Positions 55,246-62,640 of a stretch of DNA of 64,000 nucleotides are shown piece after piece. The notes under the pieces were generated by a model. That model was not told the DNA's origin. It was given only the letters and a program-made list of their open reading frames with translations, and searched no databases. A program made the position numbers and the translations under genes. The number at the start of each line of letters is the position of its first letter. The first letter of the stretch is position 1. The stretch is from DATLGB01 sp037724045 (lineage in GTDB: Bacteria > Actinomycetota > Thermoleophilia > Solirubrobacterales > Solirubrobacteraceae). The stretch spans positions 4,857 through 68,856 of the forward strand of contig JBBJOW010000016.1 of assembly GCA_037724045.1 (NCBI GenBank), read 5' to 3'.

Positions 55246-55265
55246 ATGGGGTCCTAGTCGCAAAG
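55224..55265. repeat. Palindromic element, right copy (DUF559 start codon in loop)
   Basis: Same 42-bp plan and same orientation as the left copy: CCTCTGCGA, five bases, ACCCC, five bases, GGGGT, five bases, TCGCAAAG; 31 of 42 positions agree by hand count. The palindrome is 55228-55262. On the minus strand the loop reads ATATG, carrying the ATG start of the DUF559 gene. One copy is at a 3'-3' junction and the other at a 5'-5' junction, so neither terminator nor operator function explains both. Confidence 0.75.
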
Positions 55266-55288
55266 GCCGCGAAACTCTCCGCACGGAT

Positions 55289-55294
55289 TAGTCT
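55289..55294 (+). promoter_or_regulatory. -10 element (TAGTCT) for ribF
   Basis: TAGTCT followed by 9 bases and ATG 55304, without a ribosome-binding site. It restores expression of ribF downstream of the reversed DUF559 gene and would give a leaderless or nearly leaderless mRNA. Confidence 0.45.
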
Positions 55295-55303
55295 CCGCGG
55301 ACG

Positions 55304-56182
55304 ATGCGTGTGACCTGGCTCCAAGAGGCCGCCCAGCGGCGCCGACGGATGGCGGTCGGGGAGTTCGACGGCGTCCACCTCGGCCATCAGGCGGTGATCG
55401 GCGACGCGGACACCGTCCTCACCTTCGACCCGCACCCGCGCGCGGTCGTGGCGCCCGACGCGGCGCCGAAGCTGCTCACGCCGCTGCCCGTCAAGGCGGA
55501 CCTGCTCGCCGGGCTGGAGGTCCAGGAGCTCGTGGTCATCCCCTTCGACGGGGCGTTCGCCGCGCAGACCCCGCAGGAGTTCATCGACGACGTTCTGATC
55601 GCCCGGCTGGGCGCCACCGAGGTGCGGGTGGGGGAGAACTTCCGCTTCGGCCACAAGGCTCAGGGCGACGCGGCCCTGCTCCAGCAGCAGACGGCGTTCA
55701 CGACACAGGTTGCCGACATGGTCGAGGTCGACGGCGAGATCGTGTCCTCGACGCACATCCGCGGGCTGATCGTCGCGGGCGACGTCGAACGCGCCGCGCG
55801 CTTCCTCGGGCTGCCGTTCCACCTGCGTGGCATCGTCCAGCACGGCGACGAGCGCGGGCGCACGCTGGGCTATCCGACCGCCAACCTGGTGCCCGACAAC
55901 GCGCTCTGCTACCCCGGCAACGGCATCTACGCATGCCGCGCGTCCCTCGGTGACGAGTGGTGGCCGGCCGCGGTCTCGATCGGGGTCCGCCCGACCTTCG
56001 TGACCGGGCGCGGCGTGCTCATCGAGGCGTTCCTGATCGGCTACGACGGCGACTGCTACGGACAGGAGCTGCGGCTTGCCTTCCTGCGTCGCATCCGGGG
56101 CGAGAAGCGCTTCGACTCGGCCGACGCGCTGGTCGCCCAGATGGAGCACGACACCGCCGAAGCCCTGGAAGTGGCGGGGTAG
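55304..56182 (+). CDS. ribF: Bifunctional riboflavin kinase/FAD synthetase
   Basis: 292 residues. N-terminal nucleotidyltransferase with GEFDGVHLGHQAVI, TFDPHPRAVV and VVIPFDGAFAAQTPQEFI, then the RibF flavokinase domain with GRTLGYPTANLV (PTAN motif) and the glutamate in VLIEAFLIGYDGDCYG. It makes FMN and then FAD. The family's first 15 residues are compressed here. It normally follows truB directly; here the DUF559 cassette lies between them. Confidence 0.94.
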   Translation: MRVTWLQEAAQRRRRMAVGEFDGVHLGHQAVIGDADTVLTFDPHPRAVVAPDAAPKLLTPLPVKADLLAGLEVQELVVIPFDGAFAAQTPQEFIDDVLIARLGATEVRVGENFRFGHKAQGDAALLQQQTAFTTQVADMVEVDGEIVSSTHIRGLIVAGDVERAARFLGLPFHLRGIVQHGDERGRTLGYPTANLVPDNALCYPGNGIYACRASLGDEWWPAAVSIGVRPTFVTGRGVLIEAFLIGYDGDCYGQELRLAFLRRIRGEKRFDSADALVAQMEHDTAEALEVAG

Positions 56183-56208
56183 CCGGGTGCTACTCTCGTC
56201 CGTTGCAC

Positions 56209-56481
56209 ATGACCGCCATCACCGCTGAAGACAAGCAGGAAACCGTCACCAAGTTCGGGAAGTCCGAGACGGACACCGGGGCCACCGAGGTTCAGATCGC
56301 ACTGCTCACGCAGCGCATCAACCACCTCACCGAGCACCTCCGGTCGCACAAGGGCGACCACCACTCGCGGCGCGGTCTGCTGATGCTGGTCGGGCGCCGT
56401 CGCCGACTGCTCAACTACTTCCAGAAGAAGGACCTCGAGGGCTACCGAGGACTGATCCGCGAGCTCGGCCTGCGGCGCTAG
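56209..56481 (+). CDS. rpsO: 30S ribosomal protein S15
   Basis: 90 residues. ETDTGATEVQIALLTQRINHLTEHLRSHKGDHHSRRGLLMLVGRRRRLLNYF is the standard S15 core. A TACTCT (56191-56196) lies 12 bases before ATG 56209 and 6 before an in-frame TTG at 56203, so a very short leader or a leaderless TTG start is possible. The next gene starts 9 bases after its stop. Confidence 0.96.
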   Translation: MTAITAEDKQETVTKFGKSETDTGATEVQIALLTQRINHLTEHLRSHKGDHHSRRGLLMLVGRRRRLLNYFQKKDLEGYRGLIRELGLRR

Positions 56482-56490
56482 CGCCCAGCC

Positions 56491-56949
56491 GTGGCCGTCA
56501 TCGCCCCCGGCACGTCCGCGCCCGAGTTCTCGCTCGCGCGCCACGACGGCGACAACTTCACGCAGGCCGACCTGAACGGGCAGACGAGCGTCTTCGTCTT
56601 CTACCCATTCGCCTTCTCGTCAGTGTGCACGGACCAGATGCAGATCTACAACGAGGTGCTCGGCGAGCTCGCCGAACGCGAGGCGACGCTCTACGGCGTG
56701 TCGTGCGACGCGGCGCCCTCCCAGGAGGCGTTCCGCGCGCAACTCAACGTCGACATCGAGCAGCTGTCGGACTTCGAGCCCAAGGGTGCGACCTGCGCCG
56801 CCTTCGGGGTGCTGCACCCGGGCGGATTCCCGCAGCGCGCCCTGGTGATCGTGGGCCCTGACGCGAGGGTGAAGTGGAGCTACGAGGCGCCGTCTCCGGG
56901 GGACCTGCCGGGCGCGAACCTCATCTTCGACGGCCTGGACGCCGCCTGA
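56491..56949 (+). CDS. Peroxiredoxin (AhpC/TSA, AhpE-like)
   Basis: 152 residues from GTG 56491. The peroxidatic cysteine is in FVFYPFAFSSVCTDQM, in the family's PxxxxxxC setting with Tyr-Pro-Phe before it. VSCDAAPSQEAFRAQ and FGVLHPGGFPQRALVIV follow. The AFSSVCT pattern resembles mycobacterial AhpE (1-Cys). It reduces peroxides; a DsbA-like thiol protein encoded 5 bases downstream could be its redox partner. Confidence 0.92.
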   Translation: MAVIAPGTSAPEFSLARHDGDNFTQADLNGQTSVFVFYPFAFSSVCTDQMQIYNEVLGELAEREATLYGVSCDAAPSQEAFRAQLNVDIEQLSDFEPKGATCAAFGVLHPGGFPQRALVIVGPDARVKWSYEAPSPGDLPGANLIFDGLDAA

Positions 56950-56954
56950 GGATT

Positions 56955-57509
56955 ATGCAGGGGGGCCCGCCTCGGCCAGCGGCGGGCCCGGCGATCGGCC
57001 TCGGCACCCCTGACCTGCGCTCGTCGCCGGTCCCCGCGCCGGGGCCCGACGATCGCCTGCGGGGACCGGAGGGTGCGCCGGTGGTCACCGTGTACGCCGA
57101 CTTCGAGTGCCCGTTCTGCGCGGTGCTCGAGCTGCGGCTGAAGGAGACGCCCGTCCAGGTCTGCTTCCGCCACTTCCCCGTCCGCGCCAAGCACCCGCGG
57201 GCGTGGGCGGCGGCACAGGCGGTCGAGGCGGCTGCCATGCAGGACGCGTTCTGGGCGATGCACGACGCGCTCTATACCGACCAGGCGCGCCTGGAGGACC
57301 CGCACCTGTGGGCGCGTGCGGCGTCGCTCGGGCTCGACGTTGCACGCTTCCACGCGGACGCGCACTCGACCGAAGCTCGCGAGCGCGTCGAGCGCGACTT
57401 CCGCACCGGGATCCGGGCCGGTGTGGCGACCACGCCGACCCTCTTCCTCCCAAACGGCAGGAAGATCTCCGGCCGCCCGGACGCGGCGGTCTGGGCGGAG
57501 CTCGAGTAG
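56955..57509 (+). CDS. DsbA-like thioredoxin-fold protein
   Basis: 184 residues from ATG 56955. A Pro/Gly-rich N-terminal stretch of about 40 residues lacks a clear signal peptide. The core has YADFECPFCAVLELRL with the CPFC active site, and the cis-proline loop GVATTPTLFLPNGRKI. The family catalyses thiol-disulfide exchange. Without a signal peptide it is probably cytoplasmic and may work with the adjacent peroxiredoxin. Confidence 0.87.
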   Translation: MQGGPPRPAAGPAIGLGTPDLRSSPVPAPGPDDRLRGPEGAPVVTVYADFECPFCAVLELRLKETPVQVCFRHFPVRAKHPRAWAAAQAVEAAAMQDAFWAMHDALYTDQARLEDPHLWARAASLGLDVARFHADAHSTEARERVERDFRTGIRAGVATTPTLFLPNGRKISGRPDAAVWAELE

Positions 57510-57510
57510 C

Positions 57511-58686
57511 TCAGACGCCGATCAGCACGAGCGCGACGTCGTCGCGAAGCGGGCCGGCGTTGAGCTCCTCCGCGCGCGCCACCACCTCGCGGACCATCGC
57601 GGAGGGATCGGGGTCGTGCCGCCGCGCGTCCACCACCAGCTCGGCGAGGCCGTCCTCGCCGAGCCGCGAGTGGTCGCCGCGCCGGCCTTCGACGACCCCA
57701 TCGGTGTAGAGCAGCACGCTCCAGCCGGCCTCGAGGGTGAACTCGGCCGGCGCCCAGGTCGAGCCCGAGAGCACGCCCAGCGGCGGGCCGCCCGACCCGT
57801 CCACGAGCGGCCGCGGTGCGCCCGCGGCAGGCACGAGCAGGGGTGACGGATGCCCCGCGGTACGCAAGGTGAGGCCGACGCGATCGGGCTCGACGGCGAG
57901 TGTCGCCACGGTCGCGAAGACGCCGCGGTCGTAGCGTTCGGCCTCCAGCACCCACTGCAGCGTCGGAAGGACCGCGTCGGACTCGGTGCCCGCAAGGATC
58001 AGTGTCCGCCACGCGATGCGCAGGCACACGCCGACCGCCGCCTCGTCGGGACCGTGGCCGGAGACGTCACCGATGATCGCGTGCAGGCAGCCCTTGCCGT
58101 CCTCCACGACGTCGAAGAAGTCCCCGCCCAGCAGCGCCCGCCGACGGCCCGCGGCGTACTGGGTGGCGATGCGCACGCGCGGGTCGCTCACCAGCGGGGT
58201 CGGGAGAAGCCCGCGTTCGAGGCGGGTGGTCTCGGCGGCCTGCAGCTGTGCGAGGGAGAGCTCGCGCCGGGCGGTGATCGCGCGACGGCGCTCGACGGCG
58301 TAGCGCACCGAGCGGGCGAGCAGCTCCCCGTCGACATGGCCCTTGACCAGGTAGTCCTGCGCACCGGCCGCCAGCGCGGCGATACCCCGCTCCTCGTCGG
58401 CGAGACCAGTGAGCACGAGGATGGCGAGGTCGTCCGCGGCCGCGCGCAGGCGCTCGAGCCCTTCGAGGCCGGTGGCGTCGGGCAGGCCCAGGTCGAGCAG
58501 CGCGCAGTCGTGGTCGGCGGCGATCGCCTCTGCGTCCGCCAACCTCTGGACGTGGGTGATCTGCACGGGCGGATGCGTCTCCTCGAACAGCAGGCGCACG
58601 ATCAGCGCGTCGCCCTCGTCGTCCTCGACCAGGAGTATGCGAAGCGGCCTTCTGATCGTCCCCGCCCCGCCCAGCGTGGAATTCAT
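57511..58686 (-). CDS. Response-regulator PP2C phosphatase (RsbU-like)
   Basis: 391 residues. Receiver domain (about 15-140): acidic pair ILLVEDDEGDA, phospho-acceptor aspartate in ALLDLGLPDATG, threonine in LVLTGLADEE, lysine in YLVKGHVD. A helical linker leads to an SpoIIE/PP2C domain (about 180-391) with LLGGDFFDVVE, GDVSGHGPDEAA and LLYTDGVVEGRR, the metal-binding aspartates. It probably dephosphorylates an anti-sigma-factor antagonist on signal. No such partner is in the window. Confidence 0.92.
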   Translation of the reverse strand: MNSTLGGAGTIRRPLRILLVEDDEGDALIVRLLFEETHPPVQITHVQRLADAEAIAADHDCALLDLGLPDATGLEGLERLRAAADDLAILVLTGLADEERGIAALAAGAQDYLVKGHVDGELLARSVRYAVERRRAITARRELSLAQLQAAETTRLERGLLPTPLVSDPRVRIATQYAAGRRRALLGGDFFDVVEDGKGCLHAIIGDVSGHGPDEAAVGVCLRIAWRTLILAGTESDAVLPTLQWVLEAERYDRGVFATVATLAVEPDRVGLTLRTAGHPSPLLVPAAGAPRPLVDGSGGPPLGVLSGSTWAPAEFTLEAGWSVLLYTDGVVEGRRGDHSRLGEDGLAELVVDARRHDPDPSAMVREVVARAEELNAGPLRDDVALVLIGV

Positions 58687-58710
58687 TCCGACCTCGTTGA
58701 TGGCGGAACT

Positions 58711-59163
58711 CTACATCCGGCGCGCAACCTCTGTGACCCGGTGATCGAAGATCCGGTCGAGGTCGCGGCGGACGAAGAGGGCGTGGGCGACCTCGCCGAG
58801 GGGTCCGAAGGGGAGCGCGTAGCGGACCGTGTCGGTCATCTGCGTGCCCTCGTCCGCGGCGCGGAACTCATGGGTGTGGTGCCACAGGGCGTAGGGCCCG
58901 CGCAGCTGCTGATCGACGAAGCGCACGCCCGGCTCCCACACCTCGATCCGCGTGAGCCAGCTGATCGGAAGCCCGTGCAGCTTGAGCTTGTACTCGATCA
59001 GGGTCCCGACCTCCATGTGAGCGGCGCGATTGCTGACGATGCGAAAGGACAGCCAGGGCGGAGTGATCGCCTCGAGGTTGTCGGCGTCGCCGAAGAACTC
59101 GAAGACCTCGTCAGGGGCACCGGGGAGGTGCTGCTCGCGTCGGAGCGTGTGGTAGCCGAACAT
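58711..59163 (-). CDS. SRPBCC (START/Bet v1-like) ligand-binding protein
   Basis: 150 residues. HLPGAPDEVFEFFGDADNLEAITPPWLSFRI is the typical opening of polyketide-cyclase/CoxG-like SRPBCC proteins, and the C-terminal helix follows GPLGEVAHALFVRRDLDRIFDHR. It likely binds a hydrophobic ligand. It follows the saccharopine-dehydrogenase-like gene by 15 bases on the same strand. Confidence 0.85.
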   Translation of the reverse strand: MFGYHTLRREQHLPGAPDEVFEFFGDADNLEAITPPWLSFRIVSNRAAHMEVGTLIEYKLKLHGLPISWLTRIEVWEPGVRFVDQQLRGPYALWHHTHEFRAADEGTQMTDTVRYALPFGPLGEVAHALFVRRDLDRIFDHRVTEVARRM

Positions 59164-59178
59164 CGCTGCAGTTACGGA

Positions 59179-60255
59179 CTAGGAGCGCTCGGAGATGCCT
59201 GCGGCGGCGCATCCCGTGTGCAAGCCTGCCAGGCCACCGAACGCGAGCACGGGGGAGAGGGCGCCGGTTCCTTCGACGTTGCCCGTGGCGGCGCGCTGCG
59301 CCGCCCACGCCATGAAGCTCGCCGTGAAGTCGTAGGGGTCGGGACCGTTGAGGACGGTGGTCGCGAGCTGGTCGCCGCGGGCGCTGTGGGCGGTCGCCAC
59401 GACGCGGGTGCTCGCCGGCGTGTCACCACGCCCGGGCAAGAGCGCCGCAACGCGCTCCCCGGCGGCCTGCATCACCGTCCGCGAGCCCGGCAGCTTCTGC
59501 GCCAGGGCCGTCGCCGCGGAGGCGAGCTGCACGCCGCGCGAGAGCGCCCCGCCGCCGATGTAGGTGTTGACCTCACGCAGCCGGTCGTAGGCGAGCGGGA
59601 GCGTGAAGTGCTCCGCACCGCCCGCGCTGAAGGCCTGGCCGGCGGTGGCGAAGGAGCGCACGCGGACCGCGCCGCGCTCGGTCGTCAACCTGCCGTCGCG
59701 GACGGCGAAGCCCGGGTCGAGCGTCGCACCGACCAGCGACTCCTTGGTGCCCGGGCTCGCCGTGGCGCCCTTGACGAAGTAGCCGACGTCCGCCCGTACC
59801 GCCTGGTCCCCGGCGTCCTCGAGCGCGAGCGCGCAGGCAAGCGCGCCCGGCACCCAGTCGTAACCGAGCGCGGTGAGCAGCGCGGCGCCGCTTTCGCACG
59901 CGGGTGCGTCGAACTCCTCGAAGGCCCGGCGGATGAAGGTCGGCTCGCCCGTGGAGTCCATGTACACGGCGCCCGCGGCGACCGCCGCTCGTACGGCGAC
60001 CGCGCCGTACTTGGCGAACGGGCCGACCGTGGCGACGAGCACGTCACCTCGCTCGACGAGGCTGAAGACGCTGTTCTGCCGCAGAGCGTCCGCCTTCACG
60101 ATCTCGGAGGGCCCGTCGAGGCGGTCGGCCAGGGCCTGCAGGCGCTCGGTGTCGCGGCCGGCGAGGACCGGGGCGACCCCCGCGGCCACCAGCCGCCGAG
60201 CGATCAGCGAGCCCGTGTACCCCGTGGCTCCGAACAGGACGATGCGGCCCGCCAT
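59179..60255 (-). CDS. Saccharopine-dehydrogenase-like NAD(P)-binding protein
   Basis: 358 residues. Rossmann loop IVLFGATGYTGSLIARRL, AGRDTERLQALADRL, and VGPFAKYGAVAVRAAVAAGAVYMDSTGE are the family hallmarks; related proteins are called trans-acting enoyl reductases in mycobacteria. The reaction here is unknown. ATG 60255 follows a TAGCCT (minus strand, 60266-60271) by 10 bases, overlapping the putative pnp promoter on the other strand. Confidence 0.87.
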   Translation of the reverse strand: MAGRIVLFGATGYTGSLIARRLVAAGVAPVLAGRDTERLQALADRLDGPSEIVKADALRQNSVFSLVERGDVLVATVGPFAKYGAVAVRAAVAAGAVYMDSTGEPTFIRRAFEEFDAPACESGAALLTALGYDWVPGALACALALEDAGDQAVRADVGYFVKGATASPGTKESLVGATLDPGFAVRDGRLTTERGAVRVRSFATAGQAFSAGGAEHFTLPLAYDRLREVNTYIGGGALSRGVQLASAATALAQKLPGSRTVMQAAGERVAALLPGRGDTPASTRVVATAHSARGDQLATTVLNGPDPYDFTASFMAWAAQRAATGNVEGTGALSPVLAFGGLAGLHTGCAAAGISERS

Positions 60256-60269
60256 AGCGCGCGGGAGGC

Positions 60270-60275
60270 TACCCT
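60270..60275 (+). promoter_or_regulatory. Possible -10 element (TACCCT) of pnp
   Basis: TACCCT on the plus strand overlaps TAGCCT (60266-60271) on the minus strand, so the two divergent start regions share bases. The plus-strand start would give a leader of about 65-70 bases for pnp. Confidence 0.35.
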
Positions 60276-60314
60276 GATCGACAGCAACTACCGACGCGTC
60301 GAATACGCAGAGGG

Positions 60315-60334
60315 GCCCGCCACCGAAGGCGGGC
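60315..60334 (+). promoter_or_regulatory. Leader hairpin of pnp
   Basis: GCCCGCC and GGCGGGC form a 7-bp stem with a 6-base loop, ending 2 bases before the ribosome-binding region AGAGAAAGGA. In enterobacteria a pnp leader hairpin is the site of RNase III/PNPase autoregulation; the same role here is inferred from position only. Confidence 0.45.
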
Positions 60335-60349
60335 AGAGAAAGGACCCAT

Positions 60350-62638
60350 ATGTCTGACGTGACCCGCGTCACCGTCGAAATCGGCGGCAGCGAGATCTCG
60401 TTCGAGACGGGCAAGCTGGCCAAGCAGGCCTCCGGCTCCGTCGTGGTACAGCAGGGGGACACCGTCGTCCTCTCCACCGCGACCGCCGGCAACCAGCGCG
60501 ACGTCGACTTCCTGCCGCTGACGGTGGACGTCGAGGAGCGGATGTACGCCGCGGGCAAGATCCCCGGCTCGTTCTTCAAGCGCGAGGGCCGCGCAGGCGA
60601 GAAGGGCACGCTCGTCGCCCGCATGATCGACCGCCCGCTGCGCCCGCTGTTCCCCAAGGGCTGGAACCACGAGACGCAGCTCGTGACGGTGCCGCTGAGC
60701 ATCGATCACGTACACCCGTACGACATCCTCGGGATGAACGGCGCGAGCGCCGCCCTGATGGTGTCCGACATCCCCTTCCCGGAGCCCGTCGGCGCCGTCC
60801 GCATCGGCAAGGTCGACGGCAACTTCGTCGTCAACCCGACCGAGGAGCAGCTCCACGAGGGGCTCTCCGATCTCGACCTGGTCGTCTCGGGCACCGCGGA
60901 GGCCATCCTGATGGTCGAGGCGGGCGCCGACGAGATCTCCGAGGCGGAGATCCTCGACGCGCTCGACATCGCCCACGACGCCATCAAGAAGCTCGTCGCC
61001 GCGATGCAGGAGCTCGGCGAGAAGGCCGGCAAGCACGAGAAGATGCCGGTCACCTCCCCGCAGGTCGACCAGGGCCTGCTCGACCAGGTGAAGAGCGAGT
61101 TCGGCGCAAAGCTCGACGAGGCCACGCAGGTCGTGGACAAGCTCGACCGCCAGAACGCGACCCGCGCGGTCCGCGACGAGGTCATCGCCCGCTTCACGCC
61201 CGACGAGAACGCCGACGACTACGGCTCGGCTGCCGGCGCCGCCCAGCTGGCGTTCGACAAGCTCGAGAAGGCGGTCATCCGCGAGCGCATCGCCGTCCAG
61301 AAGAAGCGCCCGGACGGCCGCAACACGACGGAGATCCGGCCGATCGCGGTCGAGGCCGGCCTGCTTCCGCGCACGCACGGCTCCGCGCTGTTCACCCGCG
61401 GCCAGACGCAGGCCCTCTCGGTGGTCGCCCTGGGCACCACGCGCGAGGAGATGCGCCTGGACACGCTCGGGCTGGAGACGACGAAGTCGTACTTCCACCA
61501 CTACAACTTCCCGCCGTTCTCGGTGGGCGAGGCCGGCTTCATGCGCGGCCCCAAGCGCCGCGACATCGGGCACGGCGCGCTCGCCGAGCGTGCCCTGGTT
61601 CCGATGATCCCCAACCAGGAGGACTTCCCGTACACGATTCGCGTCGTGTCGGACATCCTCGAGTCCAACGGGTCCTCCTCGATGGCCTCGGTCTGCGGCT
61701 CCTCGATCTCCCTCATGGACGCGGGCGTGCCGCTCAAGTCGCCCGTCGCGGGCATCGCCATGGGCCTGATCAAGGAGGGCGACGACTACGTCGTGCTCAC
61801 CGACATCGCCGGCGTCGAGGATCACCTCGGCGACATGGACTTCAAGGTCGCCGGCACGGAGAACGGGATCACCGCGCTCCAGATGGACATCAAGATCACG
61901 GGCGTCACGTTCGAGATCCTGCGCGACGCGCTCACGCAGGCCAAGGACGCGCGTCTGTTCATCCTCGGCGAGATGGCCAAGGTCATCTCCGCTCCGCGCG
62001 AGCAGATGTCGGACTTCGCGCCGCGCATCTCGTCGATCAAGATCGATCCGGACAAGATCGGCCTGCTGATCGGCAAGGGCGGCGAGACCATCCGCTCGCT
62101 GCAGGAGGAGTTCGAGGCCCAGATCGACGTCGACGACACCGGCCAGGTGCGCGTCTACGCCGCCACCGGCGCGCAGGGCGACGGTCTGGTCGACCGCATC
62201 CGGTCGATGACCAAGGAGGTCGAGATCGGCGACACGTTCAACGGCAAGGTCGTCAAGACGATGCCGTTCGGCGCGTTCATCGAGCTCGCCAAGGGCACGG
62301 ACGGCCTGCTGCACATCTCCAACATCGCACCGGGCCAGCGGCCCGAGACGGTCGAGGAGGTGCTCGAGAAGGGCCAGGAGCTCGAGGTCCGCGTGGTCGA
62401 GGTCGACCGCGAGCGCGGCCGCATCGGCCTGCGCCTCGCCAACGATCCCGAGGTCGAGGGCAAGGCCGCGGCCGACCTCGCCGGCGTCGGCACGGGCGAC
62501 CGTGGCGGCGGCGACCGGGGCGGCCCGCGCCGCGAGAGCCGCGGCGGCGGCGGCGGTGGCGGCCGGGACCGCGAGCGCGGCGGCCGTGGCCGTGAGCGTG
62601 GCGGCCCGCGTCGCGACAACGACCCCGATCGCGGTTAG
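60350..62638 (+). CDS. pnp: Polyribonucleotide nucleotidyltransferase (PNPase)
   Basis: 762 residues. Two RNase PH domains (first from TRVTVEIGGSEISFETGKLAKQA; second with RTHGSALFTRGQTQAL and GDDYVVLTDIAGVEDHLGDMDFKVAG), then KH (KIGLLIGKGGETIRSLQ) and S1 (FNGKVVKTMPFGAFIEL) domains. It is a phosphorolytic 3'-5' exoribonuclease. The final 50 residues are a Gly/Arg-rich tail (RGGGDRGGPRRES...), likely an unstructured RNA-binding extension. AAAGGA precedes ATG 60350. Confidence 0.96.
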   Translation: MSDVTRVTVEIGGSEISFETGKLAKQASGSVVVQQGDTVVLSTATAGNQRDVDFLPLTVDVEERMYAAGKIPGSFFKREGRAGEKGTLVARMIDRPLRPLFPKGWNHETQLVTVPLSIDHVHPYDILGMNGASAALMVSDIPFPEPVGAVRIGKVDGNFVVNPTEEQLHEGLSDLDLVVSGTAEAILMVEAGADEISEAEILDALDIAHDAIKKLVAAMQELGEKAGKHEKMPVTSPQVDQGLLDQVKSEFGAKLDEATQVVDKLDRQNATRAVRDEVIARFTPDENADDYGSAAGAAQLAFDKLEKAVIRERIAVQKKRPDGRNTTEIRPIAVEAGLLPRTHGSALFTRGQTQALSVVALGTTREEMRLDTLGLETTKSYFHHYNFPPFSVGEAGFMRGPKRRDIGHGALAERALVPMIPNQEDFPYTIRVVSDILESNGSSSMASVCGSSISLMDAGVPLKSPVAGIAMGLIKEGDDYVVLTDIAGVEDHLGDMDFKVAGTENGITALQMDIKITGVTFEILRDALTQAKDARLFILGEMAKVISAPREQMSDFAPRISSIKIDPDKIGLLIGKGGETIRSLQEEFEAQIDVDDTGQVRVYAATGAQGDGLVDRIRSMTKEVEIGDTFNGKVVKTMPFGAFIELAKGTDGLLHISNIAPGQRPETVEEVLEKGQELEVRVVEVDRERGRIGLRLANDPEVEGKAAADLAGVGTGDRGGGDRGGPRRESRGGGGGGGRDRERGGRGRERGGPRRDNDPDRG

Positions 62639-62640
62639 TC

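Noticed and set aside
54348..55265. The two palindromes as ordinary terminators
   Set aside because: The right copy sits at a divergent 5'-5' junction and contains a start codon; neither copy has a T-run, and matched flanking blocks extend beyond the stem.
60269..62314. 681-codon minus-strand frame across pnp
   Set aside because: Low-complexity Asp/Val/Leu/Arg composition typical of antisense reading; no domain, and PNPase is clear on the plus strand.
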